The translations under genes and the position numbers were made by a program. Shown here in pieces: positions 1 to 6,551 of a DNA stretch of 13,991 nt. The notes under the pieces are model-generated. The model saw only the letters and a program-made list of their open reading frames with translations, was not told the DNA's origin and made no database searches. The stretch is from Paenibacillus sp. Its GTDB lineage: Bacteria; Bacillota; Bacilli; Paenibacillales; NBRC-103111. The DNA is taken from contig JARBUQ010000044.1 in NCBI GenBank assembly GCA_029239545.1, positions 1 through 13,991 on the forward strand, read 5' to 3'. Numbering within the stretch: the stretch's first letter is position 1; each line of letters opens with the position of its first letter.

Positions 1-150
1 CACTCTTATCAATTGAAGCTGGTAACTTCGGATGTTTGCTTCGTATGCAAAAAACAATGCGCGAGAGGAATCCGGTATTTGGAGCAAATGAGTCAGCCTG
101 GGGCAACAGGTAAAGGTGTACCCTGTATTTTGACCAAATATAAAGCTTAA
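1..150 (+). CDS. C-terminal part of an unrecognised Cys-rich protein
   Basis: The reading frame is open from the first base of the window to a TAA at 148-150 and gives 49 residues; the start lies outside the window. I do not recognise the family. The visible part has four cysteines in the pattern C-x2-C-x3-C-x21-C, with the last one in a Val-Pro-Cys context, and a Lys-rich tail. Such spacing could bind zinc or an iron-sulfur cluster; it resembles the cysteine pattern at the N terminus of formate-dehydrogenase-type enzymes, but here it lies at the C terminus. The frame runs toward fdhD on the opposite strand. An internal ATG at 88 would give only 20 residues, so the edge-spanning frame is preferred. 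That it is coding is likely but not proven at this length. Confidence 0.5.
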   Translation, partial: HSYQLKLVTSDVCFVCKKQCARGIRYLEQMSQPGATGKGVPCILTKYKA

Positions 151-167
151 TACACCAAAGAAAGAGC

Positions 168-205
168 TTTCGCACCGATCGCTGCTTCCGGTGAGAGGTG
201 CGAAA
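168..205 (-). terminator. Inverted repeat, possible terminator of fdhD
   Basis: Arms TTTCGCACC (168-176) and GGTGCGAAA (197-205) are perfectly complementary with a 20-base loop. Read on the minus strand, the second arm is followed by a T-rich stretch (CTCTTTCTTT), so it could stop transcription about 60 bases after the fdhD stop. On the plus strand no T-run follows. The long loop makes it a weak terminator candidate. The rest of 151-264 holds nothing else I can recognise. Confidence 0.4.
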
Positions 206-264
206 AACAGTAACCTTCAAACGGCTTGCGACTGTGCTCTCTTATGCTGGCAGTCAGTATAGGA

Positions 265-1062
265 CTAATCAAGAATACGGTAACCGTGTGTATAAACGTT
301 CATGCCAGATCCGCGTAAAAACCCAACCGAGGTCAACCCTAGCTCCTCTGAAAGCTGCAGAGCCAAATCTGTAGGTGCGGATTTGGACAAGAGAAGAGGC
401 GAACCGATCTTGACTGCTTTTAAAACGACTTCAGATGCAAGTCTTCCACTGAAGACGGTTACTTTATCAGCCGTTGTCACGGAGTTCATCAGAGTATAAC
501 CGTAAAGCTTGTCTAGCGCATTGTGGCGGCCTATGTCTGCAAAGCCAGCCAGCAGCTCATGTCCATCGGATAAGGCAGCCTGATGCACACCGCCGGTGTC
601 GCGGTGGACTTCGGCGCTTTGATGCAGCTGTTTCATCAATGCGTAGCACTGCTGAGCAGTAAGCCGCAGACCTTGATCTAAGAGCGGCTTGGCCGTCTGC
701 GCATCTGCATGAAAGTAAAAGGATTGCCTGCCTTTGCCGCAGCAGGATGCGATTCTGCGTTTGGAGAACATCGCAGGATCTAGAATAGACTTCTGATGCA
801 AATCGACAAAGGCTCTTCCCTGAACCTGGTCAATCAGCACATTCTCCAGATCATCCATTGAGCGGATCACACCCTCGGAGGCTAGGAAGCCAACTATAAG
901 CTGCTCCAAATGATCAGGCGTACATACAATAGTAGCGAACTCTCGGTCGTTCACATATAACGTCAACGGATATTCCATTACGATGATGTCGTCTGTATCC
1001 TCCCAGCTATCGTTCTTATACCGTCGAATTGGCCATTGCGAGGTAACAGGCAGCTCTTCCAT
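265..1062 (-). CDS. fdhD: FdhD, formate dehydrogenase accessory sulfurtransferase
   Basis: FdhD takes sulfur from the cysteine desulfurase IscS and passes it to the bis-MGD molybdenum cofactor, which formate-dehydrogenase-type enzymes need for activity; it acts in the cytoplasm. The 265-residue length is normal. The family's cysteine motif is present as SCCGKG, with Cys107 and Cys108. Other conserved blocks are TGGVHQAAL (156-164), DIGRHNALDKLYG (176-188), SGRLASE (205-211) and the C-terminal SAPTDLA through GFLRG to MNVYTH. The ATG at 1060-1062 has a strong AGGAGG-type ribosome binding site about 8 bases upstream, which fixes the start. The gene is divergent from the FdhF/YdeP-family oxidoreductase gene, its likely client, and shares the regulatory gap at 1063-1215 with it. 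The B. subtilis homologue has also been called NarQ. Confidence 0.95.
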   Translation of the reverse strand: MEELPVTSQWPIRRYKNDSWEDTDDIIVMEYPLTLYVNDREFATIVCTPDHLEQLIVGFLASEGVIRSMDDLENVLIDQVQGRAFVDLHQKSILDPAMFSKRRIASCCGKGRQSFYFHADAQTAKPLLDQGLRLTAQQCYALMKQLHQSAEVHRDTGGVHQAALSDGHELLAGFADIGRHNALDKLYGYTLMNSVTTADKVTVFSGRLASEVVLKAVKIGSPLLLSKSAPTDLALQLSEELGLTSVGFLRGSGMNVYTHGYRILD

Positions 1063-1095
1063 GATGATCGTCCTCCTCTTGGATATAAAAGAATG

Positions 1096-1169
1096 TTCTG
1101 GCTTGACCAGAATAAGGGGTGAAGCTCTTGTTCACCCGTGCTATGATATATAGCATAAAGGATTATGCT
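1096..1169. promoter_or_regulatory. Cluster of four inverted repeats between fdhD and the oxidoreductase gene
   Basis: Four perfect inverted repeats lie almost end to end: TTCTGG-N5-CCAGAA (1096-1112), GGGTGAA-N7-TTCACCC (1117-1137), TGCTAT-N5-ATAGCA (1139-1155) and AGCATAA-N4-TTATGCT (1152-1169). The second covers the -35 position of the plus-strand promoter and the third contains its -10 element, so both are placed as operators would be. The third and fourth share bases and could not fold at the same time if transcribed. I cannot name a regulator from these sequences. Confidence 0.55.
1139..1147 (+). promoter_or_regulatory. Extended -10 promoter of the oxidoreductase gene
   Basis: TG-C-TATGAT is a good extended -10 element of the vegetative sigma-A type. 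No convincing -35 hexamer lies 17 bases upstream; that position falls in the GGGTGAA inverted repeat. Transcription would start near 1154, leaving a leader of about 60 bases before the ATG at 1216. An extended -10 without a -35, inside a palindrome, suits a regulated promoter. Confidence 0.5.
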
Positions 1170-1215
1170 GAGAAGTTACAGTCTTCTCTATAACATTATA
1201 AGGAAGTGTGGACAT

Positions 1216-3567
1216 ATGGGAAAAACGAAGCATACCGGTCCGATCAAGCTTGACTCCTCTCCAAAGCCTTCTATGTGGGCCAGCAAAATGCCGCTTGGGC
1301 TCGGAAAGGTCAAGCCCCATCATATAGTGGATACGCTTAAAGTCGTTTACGACAATAGGGATAACCTGCCCTATGCTTATCGCATTCTGACGCAAGGTGT
1401 GTGCGACGGCTGTGCTCTTGGCGTGTCTGGTCTGCGAGACCAGACCTTATCGGGGCCGCATCTTTGTACGACCCGTCTGAATGTGCTTCGCCTGAACACG
1501 ATGCCAGCGATCGAACCGCATTGGTTCGAGGATATCGAGCGGCTGCAGGCGATGGATAGCACGGCCCTGCGTAAGCTGGGGCGTATTCCATATCCGCTGT
1601 CCCGGAAGAAAGGGGAAACGAAGTTCACCCGTATTTCCTGGGACGAGGCACTGGACCGGATCGCAGCGAAAATTCGTAGCATAGATCCGAAGCAGTTGGC
1701 TTTTTATTTGACCGCTCGCGGCATCACGAACGAAGTCTATTATACGGCCAGCAAGGTAGCACGGTTCCTGGGCACGAACAATGTGGATAATGCGTCGCGA
1801 ATCTGTCATTCGCCCAGCAAGACTGCGCTGAAGCGCTCGCTGGGCATATCCTCTTCCAGCTGCAGCTATAAGGACTGGATCGGGACAGACGTCTTGATTT
1901 TCTGGGGATCGGTTGCGGCGAACAATCAGCCGGTATCGACCAAGTATATGTATGCCGCCAAGAAGGCAGGCACCAAGATTATCGTTATTAATCCATATCG
2001 CGAGCCGTCGATGGAGAATTACTGGATTCCTTCGATTCCTGAGAGCGCTCTATTCGGAACGAAGATCGTAGATTCGTTCGTGCAGGTGAACATCGGCGGG
2101 GATATTGCTTTCATGAACGGAGTCATGAAGCATTGGTTCGAGATGGAGGAGCAGGAGCGCGGCTCCGCTATCGATTGGACGTTCGTCCAAGCCCATACGC
2201 AGGGCATGGACGAACTGAAGGATCACGTCCAGGCTTTGCCGTGGGACGTGCTGGAGCGATCGTCCGGCCTGACGCGGGCGGACATGCTTGACTTCGCTCA
2301 GATGCTGGCGCGGGCGAAGAGCGGGGTGTTCGTGTGGAGCATGGGACTCACACAGCATCGCTTCGGGACCGACAACGTGTCCCAAGTGGCGAACCTCGCC
2401 ATGCTCCGCGGGTTCGTCGGCCGCGAGCACTGCGGCGTCATGCCAATCCGCGGTCACAGCGGCGTGCAGGGCTCGGGCGAGATGGGCGCGGAGCCGATGT
2501 CTCTCCCGGGGGGAATCCCGCAAGATGCAGCGAATCGCAAGCGATTCGAGCAACTGTGGGGATTCCAGTTGCCTGCATGGGAGGGGGATATCGTCGGACT
2601 GACACTCGAGAATGCGCTTTTACCCGAGGCGCATGAACGGCGTACACGCCTATTCTACACAAGCGGCGGCAACTTCCTGGAGACGATGCCGGAACCCGAT
2701 TTCGTCCGCCAATGTCTGGAAGCAGTAGAGCTGCGCGTTCACCAGGATATCATTCTGAATACATCAACTCTTGCTGATGCGCAGGAGGAGGTTATAGTTC
2801 TACCGGCCATGACCCGTTACGAGCAGCCTGGCGGCGGGACCTCCACCAGTACGGAACGCATGGTTTATTTCAGCCCAGAGATTGAGGGTCCGCGCATCGA
2901 GGAGGCACGGGCAGAATGGGATATATATATTGCGCTTGCTCAGAAGGTGTATCCGGATCGGAAGCACCTTATCGCGTTTCAGTCGGCACAGCATATTCGC
3001 GATGAGATTGCCAGTGCGGTTCCCTATTATGACGGGGTGCAGCATTTGCGGCGCAAGGGAGACGTATTTCAGTACGGAGGAGCCTGGTTATGCGAGCAGG
3101 GTGTATGTCCTACAGAAGACGGGAAGGGCAAGCTGATTGCCATTCAGCAGCCTGACTTGCGCAAGCCGGAAGGTCATTTCTATGTCACAACACGAAGAGG
3201 CAAGCAGTTTAACTCGATGGTATACAGTGAGAAAGATCCGTTCAACAACGCTGAGCGTGATAATGTTCTGATCAGTCAATCCGATGCCGAAGCTCTTGGA
3301 ATTCGAGATGGTGAAGCGATAGCTCTGTATAATAAATACGGGACTTTCATTGGCAGGGCGTTGTATGCGCAAATAAAGGAAGGCAATATCGAGGTATATT
3401 GGCCGGAAGGAAACGTAATTTTGCCAAAAGGTGTATATGAGCCCTATGCCGGTATCCCGGAATACAATACGGCAGTTGTTGTTGAGAAGGCGGAGACTTA
3501 CATCGCGCATAAGGACACCCGCTACGCGGAGAGACGGATCGAAGAATTAGAGCTCGACCCAGGCTGA
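1216..3567 (+). CDS. FdhF/YdeP-family molybdopterin oxidoreductase
   Basis: This is a 783-residue cytoplasmic bis-MGD enzyme of the FdhF/YdeP branch of the formate dehydrogenase alpha-subunit superfamily. The substrate of this branch is not settled; E. coli YdeP is linked to acid resistance. The N terminus carries C63-x2-C66-x17-C84, a reduced iron-sulfur motif typical of the branch. In SRICHSPS, Cys197 stands where FdhH of E. coli has selenocysteine and should ligate molybdenum. The C-terminal dinucleotide-binding domain covers about 640-755 (GHFYVTTRRGKQFNSM onward). The ATG at 1216 is preceded by AAGGAAG at good spacing. An in-frame ATG at 1165 would add 17 residues, but AAAGGA lies only two bases before it, so I reject it. 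Divergent fdhD fits as the maturation factor. GC content is 69% at 2341-2520 against 46% at 3241-3360. Confidence 0.9.
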   Translation: MGKTKHTGPIKLDSSPKPSMWASKMPLGLGKVKPHHIVDTLKVVYDNRDNLPYAYRILTQGVCDGCALGVSGLRDQTLSGPHLCTTRLNVLRLNTMPAIEPHWFEDIERLQAMDSTALRKLGRIPYPLSRKKGETKFTRISWDEALDRIAAKIRSIDPKQLAFYLTARGITNEVYYTASKVARFLGTNNVDNASRICHSPSKTALKRSLGISSSSCSYKDWIGTDVLIFWGSVAANNQPVSTKYMYAAKKAGTKIIVINPYREPSMENYWIPSIPESALFGTKIVDSFVQVNIGGDIAFMNGVMKHWFEMEEQERGSAIDWTFVQAHTQGMDELKDHVQALPWDVLERSSGLTRADMLDFAQMLARAKSGVFVWSMGLTQHRFGTDNVSQVANLAMLRGFVGREHCGVMPIRGHSGVQGSGEMGAEPMSLPGGIPQDAANRKRFEQLWGFQLPAWEGDIVGLTLENALLPEAHERRTRLFYTSGGNFLETMPEPDFVRQCLEAVELRVHQDIILNTSTLADAQEEVIVLPAMTRYEQPGGGTSTSTERMVYFSPEIEGPRIEEARAEWDIYIALAQKVYPDRKHLIAFQSAQHIRDEIASAVPYYDGVQHLRRKGDVFQYGGAWLCEQGVCPTEDGKGKLIAIQQPDLRKPEGHFYVTTRRGKQFNSMVYSEKDPFNNAERDNVLISQSDAEALGIRDGEAIALYNKYGTFIGRALYAQIKEGNIEVYWPEGNVILPKGVYEPYAGIPEYNTAVVVEKAETYIAHKDTRYAERRIEELELDPG

Positions 3568-3605
3568 AGCTGGGGCTGATGAACGAGTCTTTTACAAGAT
3601 ATAAA

Positions 3606-3619
3606 AGGACTTTAGTCCT
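3606..3619. promoter_or_regulatory. 14-bp palindrome, DosR-box-like, upstream of the cyclic-di-GMP gene
   Basis: AGGACT-TT-AGTCCT is a perfect inverted repeat with a 2-base centre. Its core GGACTTTAGTCC matches the core of the mycobacterial DosR/DevR box (GGGACTWWAGTCCC), a NarL/FixJ-family site. Its centre lies about 47 bases before the start site expected from the sigma-H-type promoter at 3626-3654, a normal place for an activator. Which protein binds it here is unknown. Confidence 0.5.
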
Positions 3620-3625
3620 AATGAA

Positions 3626-3654
3626 GCAGGATTTTGACTCTGGTTGTGGAATAT
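3626..3654 (+). promoter_or_regulatory. Sigma-H-type promoter of the GGDEF-EAL gene
   Basis: GCAGGATTT (3626-3634), 11 bases, then GTGGAATAT (3646-3654) fits the B. subtilis sigma-H consensus RnAGGAwwT-N11/12-RnnGAATww at every fixed position. It closely resembles the classical spoVG promoter as I remember it. The overlapping TTGACT at 3634 has no sigma-A -10 at 16-18 bases, so a sigma-A reading is poorer. Transcription would start near 3660, about 35 bases before the ATG. Confidence 0.65.
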
Positions 3655-3694
3655 ATAACCAATCGAAAGTACATCACTACAGTTTGGATGAATT

Positions 3695-6232
3695 ATGCCT
3701 ATGCTTCTGAGACCTGTTATCCGACTAATGAATCGCTTGAATTATCCGCAAAAATTATTTGTGATCGGCCTTTTATTTGTCATACCAATCGTCATGCTTA
3801 CTGCCTGGATTATGGAAGATATTGGAGACCGAATCGAACATGCAAAGATTCAGCGTACCGGTCTCCAGTATCATAGCGCACTTCATCATACAGTGAATGA
3901 CGTGCTGCAGCTTCGCAACACTTATATTCTTCAAGTACAACAGGATCCTGCTAAGTCTAAGCAGGACAGAGACCAATTGTTTAAGAGCTTGCTAGCAAAT
4001 AAAACATCAGTCGATTTGTTAGATCGTCAATTGGAACACAGCTTGCCTATGATCAATCGTTGGTCTTCCATTCAGAGCTTGCTGCTGGAGCTTGAGCAGA
4101 AAGCAGATTCAATAGCTCGACTGGATGCAGTCTCTTTATATAACCAGGCAATTAATGATATTTACGCTTTAATGCGTCACGTGGCTGATTTATCCAGTAT
4201 CCGGGTATTAGCTGATAAGCAGGGCAGTCTTTACGGGAATGTTGTAGTGGATCGTCTGCCTGATTCCCTGGCACAATTGGATTCTATAATGAATATCGGA
4301 ATTAATACATCCTTCTCGCAGACTATAATGCTTGAGCAGAAGATGCGGCTGACAAGAATTATGGAGTCCGTTCGCCTCAATGCCAACCTGCTGGAGGAGC
4401 AAGGGGCAATGCTTGCTGCAGGCTCTGAGAACACTGAGTCCATTGCACACTACATAGAAACGTTTAAGGACGATGTTACCAAGTTTAATCATTTATTGGA
4501 GGGACTGCTCAGCTTTACGAGTAAAACTCCCTTCACCCCTATGGAGGCATATATAGCCGGTTCAGCAGCTGTCCTGACCGAGAACCAATTCTATGACAGC
4601 ATGGTTCCGTTGCTAAACCAGAAGCTGGTGGAGCAATCCAATTATTATGAAGCTTTGCAGCGCTGGATCGCGGTATTTCTTGTAGGGGTTCTACTGCTTA
4701 TTTCCTTTATATTCTCAGGGTTTTATCTCTCCGTTATGCAAACTGTCACAGAATTACAACGAACATCCCAGCGCATTGCAGCAGGCGATCTTAGTGCTCG
4801 AGTCCATCTGGATACAAAAGATGAATTGAAGACGATAGAAACTGCTTACAATGTAATGGCTGAAGTGTTTGATCGACTTATGTCCGAAAAGGCGGAAGCG
4901 GAAGAATCGATTAAGCTGAAGGCTTATTACGATGCATTAACAGGCTTGCCTAATCGATTCTTATTAGAGGATCGATTGCGGACGGCTATCTCACATGCAC
5001 AGCGCAGCAAAACGATGATCGGTGTACTGTTCATAGACCTGGATGGCTTCAAGCAAATCAATGATACACTGGGTCACCAGACCGGGGATAAGCTGTTACA
5101 GAGCATGTCAGCCAGACTTACATCCTGCTTGCGTGAGAGCGATACAGTTTCTCGTGTTGGAGGAGATGAGTTTCTCGTACTGCTGACGGATCTTACAGAA
5201 AACGAACACGCTCTGCATGTTGCCAATAAATTAGTAAGAGTTCTGCAAAATACTTACATTATTGGCGGACATCAGGTTGAAGTATCTGCTAGCATAGGTG
5301 TGAGCATGTATCCGAGAGACGGAACGGATTGGGAAATTCTAGTTCAGAAAGCGGACTCGGCTATGTACAATGTGAAGACAGGCGGGAAGAATGGTGCGTT
5401 GTTATCTTCCGATTTGCCTGTTATGCCGCTGGAGCATCGTGAGCAGTTGGAGGAAGAGCTTGCTAACGGAATTACGCACGGAGAGTTTGTGGTGTTCTAC
5501 CAGCCTATTTTCAATCTCAGAACGGGTTATATTTCCGGAATGGAAGCGTTCATAAGGTGGAATCATCCGACGCGAGGTTTGTTATTGCCAGGAGATTTTC
5601 TGAATTCGGCACAAGACAATGGCTGGATTATCCAATTAGACGAATATATATTGAACGAGGTGTGTAGACAAAACAAGAGTTGGCAGGTGGAGGAAGGTTT
5701 ATTTATTCCTGTTGCGGTCAATCTGTATTTACATCCTGGCTGGAAGGAGCGGCTTGAGCCTACCATTACAGCAATTCTGGATTCGGTAGGGCTCTCTCCT
5801 CAATATCTGGAAATCGAAATAACAGAGGATCGGATTTTTCAGAATCTGGATGTTATTTTGCCTGAGCTGGACAAGTTAAGGGATGCGGGCATACGTGTAA
5901 TGTTAGATGACTTTGGTACCGAGCTATCTTCCTACAATCAGTTGAAAAGGCTTCCCATTCATGGAATTAAGATTGATCGAACATTTGTGAAGGATGTACC
6001 GCAGGGCAGAAAGGACAGGGCCATAACTTCTTCAATCGTCACGCTGGCGCGCGAGCTTCAGTTGAAGGTAGTAGCGGAAGGAGTTGAAACCGTGGAGCAG
6101 TACGATTTTCTTAAAAAGCTGGAGTATGGGGATGCTCAAGGATACTACTTCAGCACACCACTAACGGCTTCTTCGATGACAGAACTCATAAGTCTTGGGA
6201 AAATATCGATACACAGACAAGCTTATCTATGA
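3695..6232 (+). CDS. Membrane-anchored HAMP-GGDEF-EAL cyclic-di-GMP synthase/phosphodiesterase
   Basis: This 845-residue sensor should make and/or break cyclic-di-GMP. Order of parts: membrane segment about 21-40, a mostly helical extracytoplasmic sensor region about 41-323 that I do not recognise, membrane segment 324-347, HAMP about 345-400, GGDEF and EAL. GGDEF is intact at 489-493, and the RxxD product-inhibition site (R480, D483) is five residues before it, so cyclase activity is likely. In EAL the motif reads EAF (617-619), but the metal and catalytic residues are kept: Glu617, the Asn of VNLY, the Glu of EITED, Asp738-Asp739, the Lys of KIDRTF, Glu795 and the Gln of QGYYF. Loop 6 reads DDFGTE instead of DDFGTG. 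The ATG at 3695 follows GGATG closely; Met3 at 3701 is an alternative start. Its end overlaps the convergent Spo0E-like gene by 10 bases. Confidence 0.92.
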   Translation: MPMLLRPVIRLMNRLNYPQKLFVIGLLFVIPIVMLTAWIMEDIGDRIEHAKIQRTGLQYHSALHHTVNDVLQLRNTYILQVQQDPAKSKQDRDQLFKSLLANKTSVDLLDRQLEHSLPMINRWSSIQSLLLELEQKADSIARLDAVSLYNQAINDIYALMRHVADLSSIRVLADKQGSLYGNVVVDRLPDSLAQLDSIMNIGINTSFSQTIMLEQKMRLTRIMESVRLNANLLEEQGAMLAAGSENTESIAHYIETFKDDVTKFNHLLEGLLSFTSKTPFTPMEAYIAGSAAVLTENQFYDSMVPLLNQKLVEQSNYYEALQRWIAVFLVGVLLLISFIFSGFYLSVMQTVTELQRTSQRIAAGDLSARVHLDTKDELKTIETAYNVMAEVFDRLMSEKAEAEESIKLKAYYDALTGLPNRFLLEDRLRTAISHAQRSKTMIGVLFIDLDGFKQINDTLGHQTGDKLLQSMSARLTSCLRESDTVSRVGGDEFLVLLTDLTENEHALHVANKLVRVLQNTYIIGGHQVEVSASIGVSMYPRDGTDWEILVQKADSAMYNVKTGGKNGALLSSDLPVMPLEHREQLEEELANGITHGEFVVFYQPIFNLRTGYISGMEAFIRWNHPTRGLLLPGDFLNSAQDNGWIIQLDEYILNEVCRQNKSWQVEEGLFIPVAVNLYLHPGWKERLEPTITAILDSVGLSPQYLEIEITEDRIFQNLDVILPELDKLRDAGIRVMLDDFGTELSSYNQLKRLPIHGIKIDRTFVKDVPQGRKDRAITSSIVTLARELQLKVVAEGVETVEQYDFLKKLEYGDAQGYYFSTPLTASSMTELISLGKISIHRQAYL

Positions 6233-6405
6233 TCCCGATTCATGAATTGGAGGATAAGCCGATCGAGCTTCTGACTTACTTCTATTACTCGCGGGTGTCC
6301 CAAATTGAATTTGTATCTTTTGGCTGTAGCCTCCAGCAGGATTTGTAATTCGTGAATTTCTTTCTCAAGTCTTGGATCACTTGGCATCCGATTTCCCACT
6401 TCCAT
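6223..6405 (-). CDS. Spo0E-like aspartyl-phosphate phosphatase
   Basis: Small Spo0E-family proteins remove phosphate from Spo0A~P and so delay sporulation. The 60-residue product has the family pattern: an amphipathic helix (LEKEIHELQILLEATAKRY), a turn with HPRV, and a second helix with the signature SQKLDRLI, in which Ser-Gln and Asp-x-Leu are the conserved residues. The ATG at 6405 has no ribosome binding site. Met7 at 6387 has GGAAGTGGG 7 bases upstream and gives 54 residues, so I think the true start is 6387. The gene is convergent with the GGDEF-EAL gene, and the two coding ends overlap (6223-6232), leaving no room for a terminator between them. The target response regulator cannot be read from sequence; Spo0A is the usual one. 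Confidence 0.8.
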   Translation of the reverse strand: MEVGNRMPSDPRLEKEIHELQILLEATAKRYKFNLGHPRVIEVSQKLDRLILQFMNRDHR

Positions 6406-6551
6406 ACGAATAATGACTTTGGTATTATTTTACTAGATAATGTTCAAAAAAGGTATCGGTTGTCCTGTTTTTTTTATTGTTTAGGATCGCAACTCTTTTG
6501 AATTTAACGAGTATATACTAGCAGATGAATTTGAGATGGAGGTTTGATTAT
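6406..6551. other. Intergenic stretch before the secreted stalk-like protein gene
   Basis: This 146-base gap must hold the promoters of the Spo0E-like gene and of the secreted protein gene, which are divergent. I see no convincing sigma-A pair for either. An A-run and a T-run flank a short GG/CC pair at 6446-6474, too weak to call a terminator. AGTATATACT (6510-6519) is a short perfect palindrome just before the downstream gene. Confidence 0.4.

Noticed and set aside
302..662. Two plus-strand frames opposite fdhD
   Set aside because: They have no ribosome binding site and no recognisable protein sequence; fdhD on the other strand explains the region.
1165..1215. In-frame upstream ATG that would extend the oxidoreductase by 17 residues
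   Set aside because: The AAAGGA before it is only two bases away, too close to act as a ribosome binding site, whereas ATG 1216 is well placed.
1804..1806. Possible selenocysteine position in the oxidoreductase
   Set aside because: The codon is TGT, an ordinary cysteine, so no selenocysteine insertion is involved.
2050..2553. Long open frame of 167 codons on the minus strand within the oxidoreductase gene
   Set aside because: It sits opposite the GC-rich block, where stop codons are rare; its product shows no domain and is rich in His, Arg and Ala as expected of an antisense shadow.
3634..3876. Open frame of 80 codons overlapping the start of the GGDEF-EAL gene
   Set aside because: It starts inside the sigma-H-type promoter, has no ribosome binding site and overlaps the first membrane segment of the real gene in another frame.
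6446..6474. Possible terminator formed by an A-run and a T-run
   Set aside because: Only two or three G-C pairs lie between the runs and the pairing needs a bulge; too weak to call.
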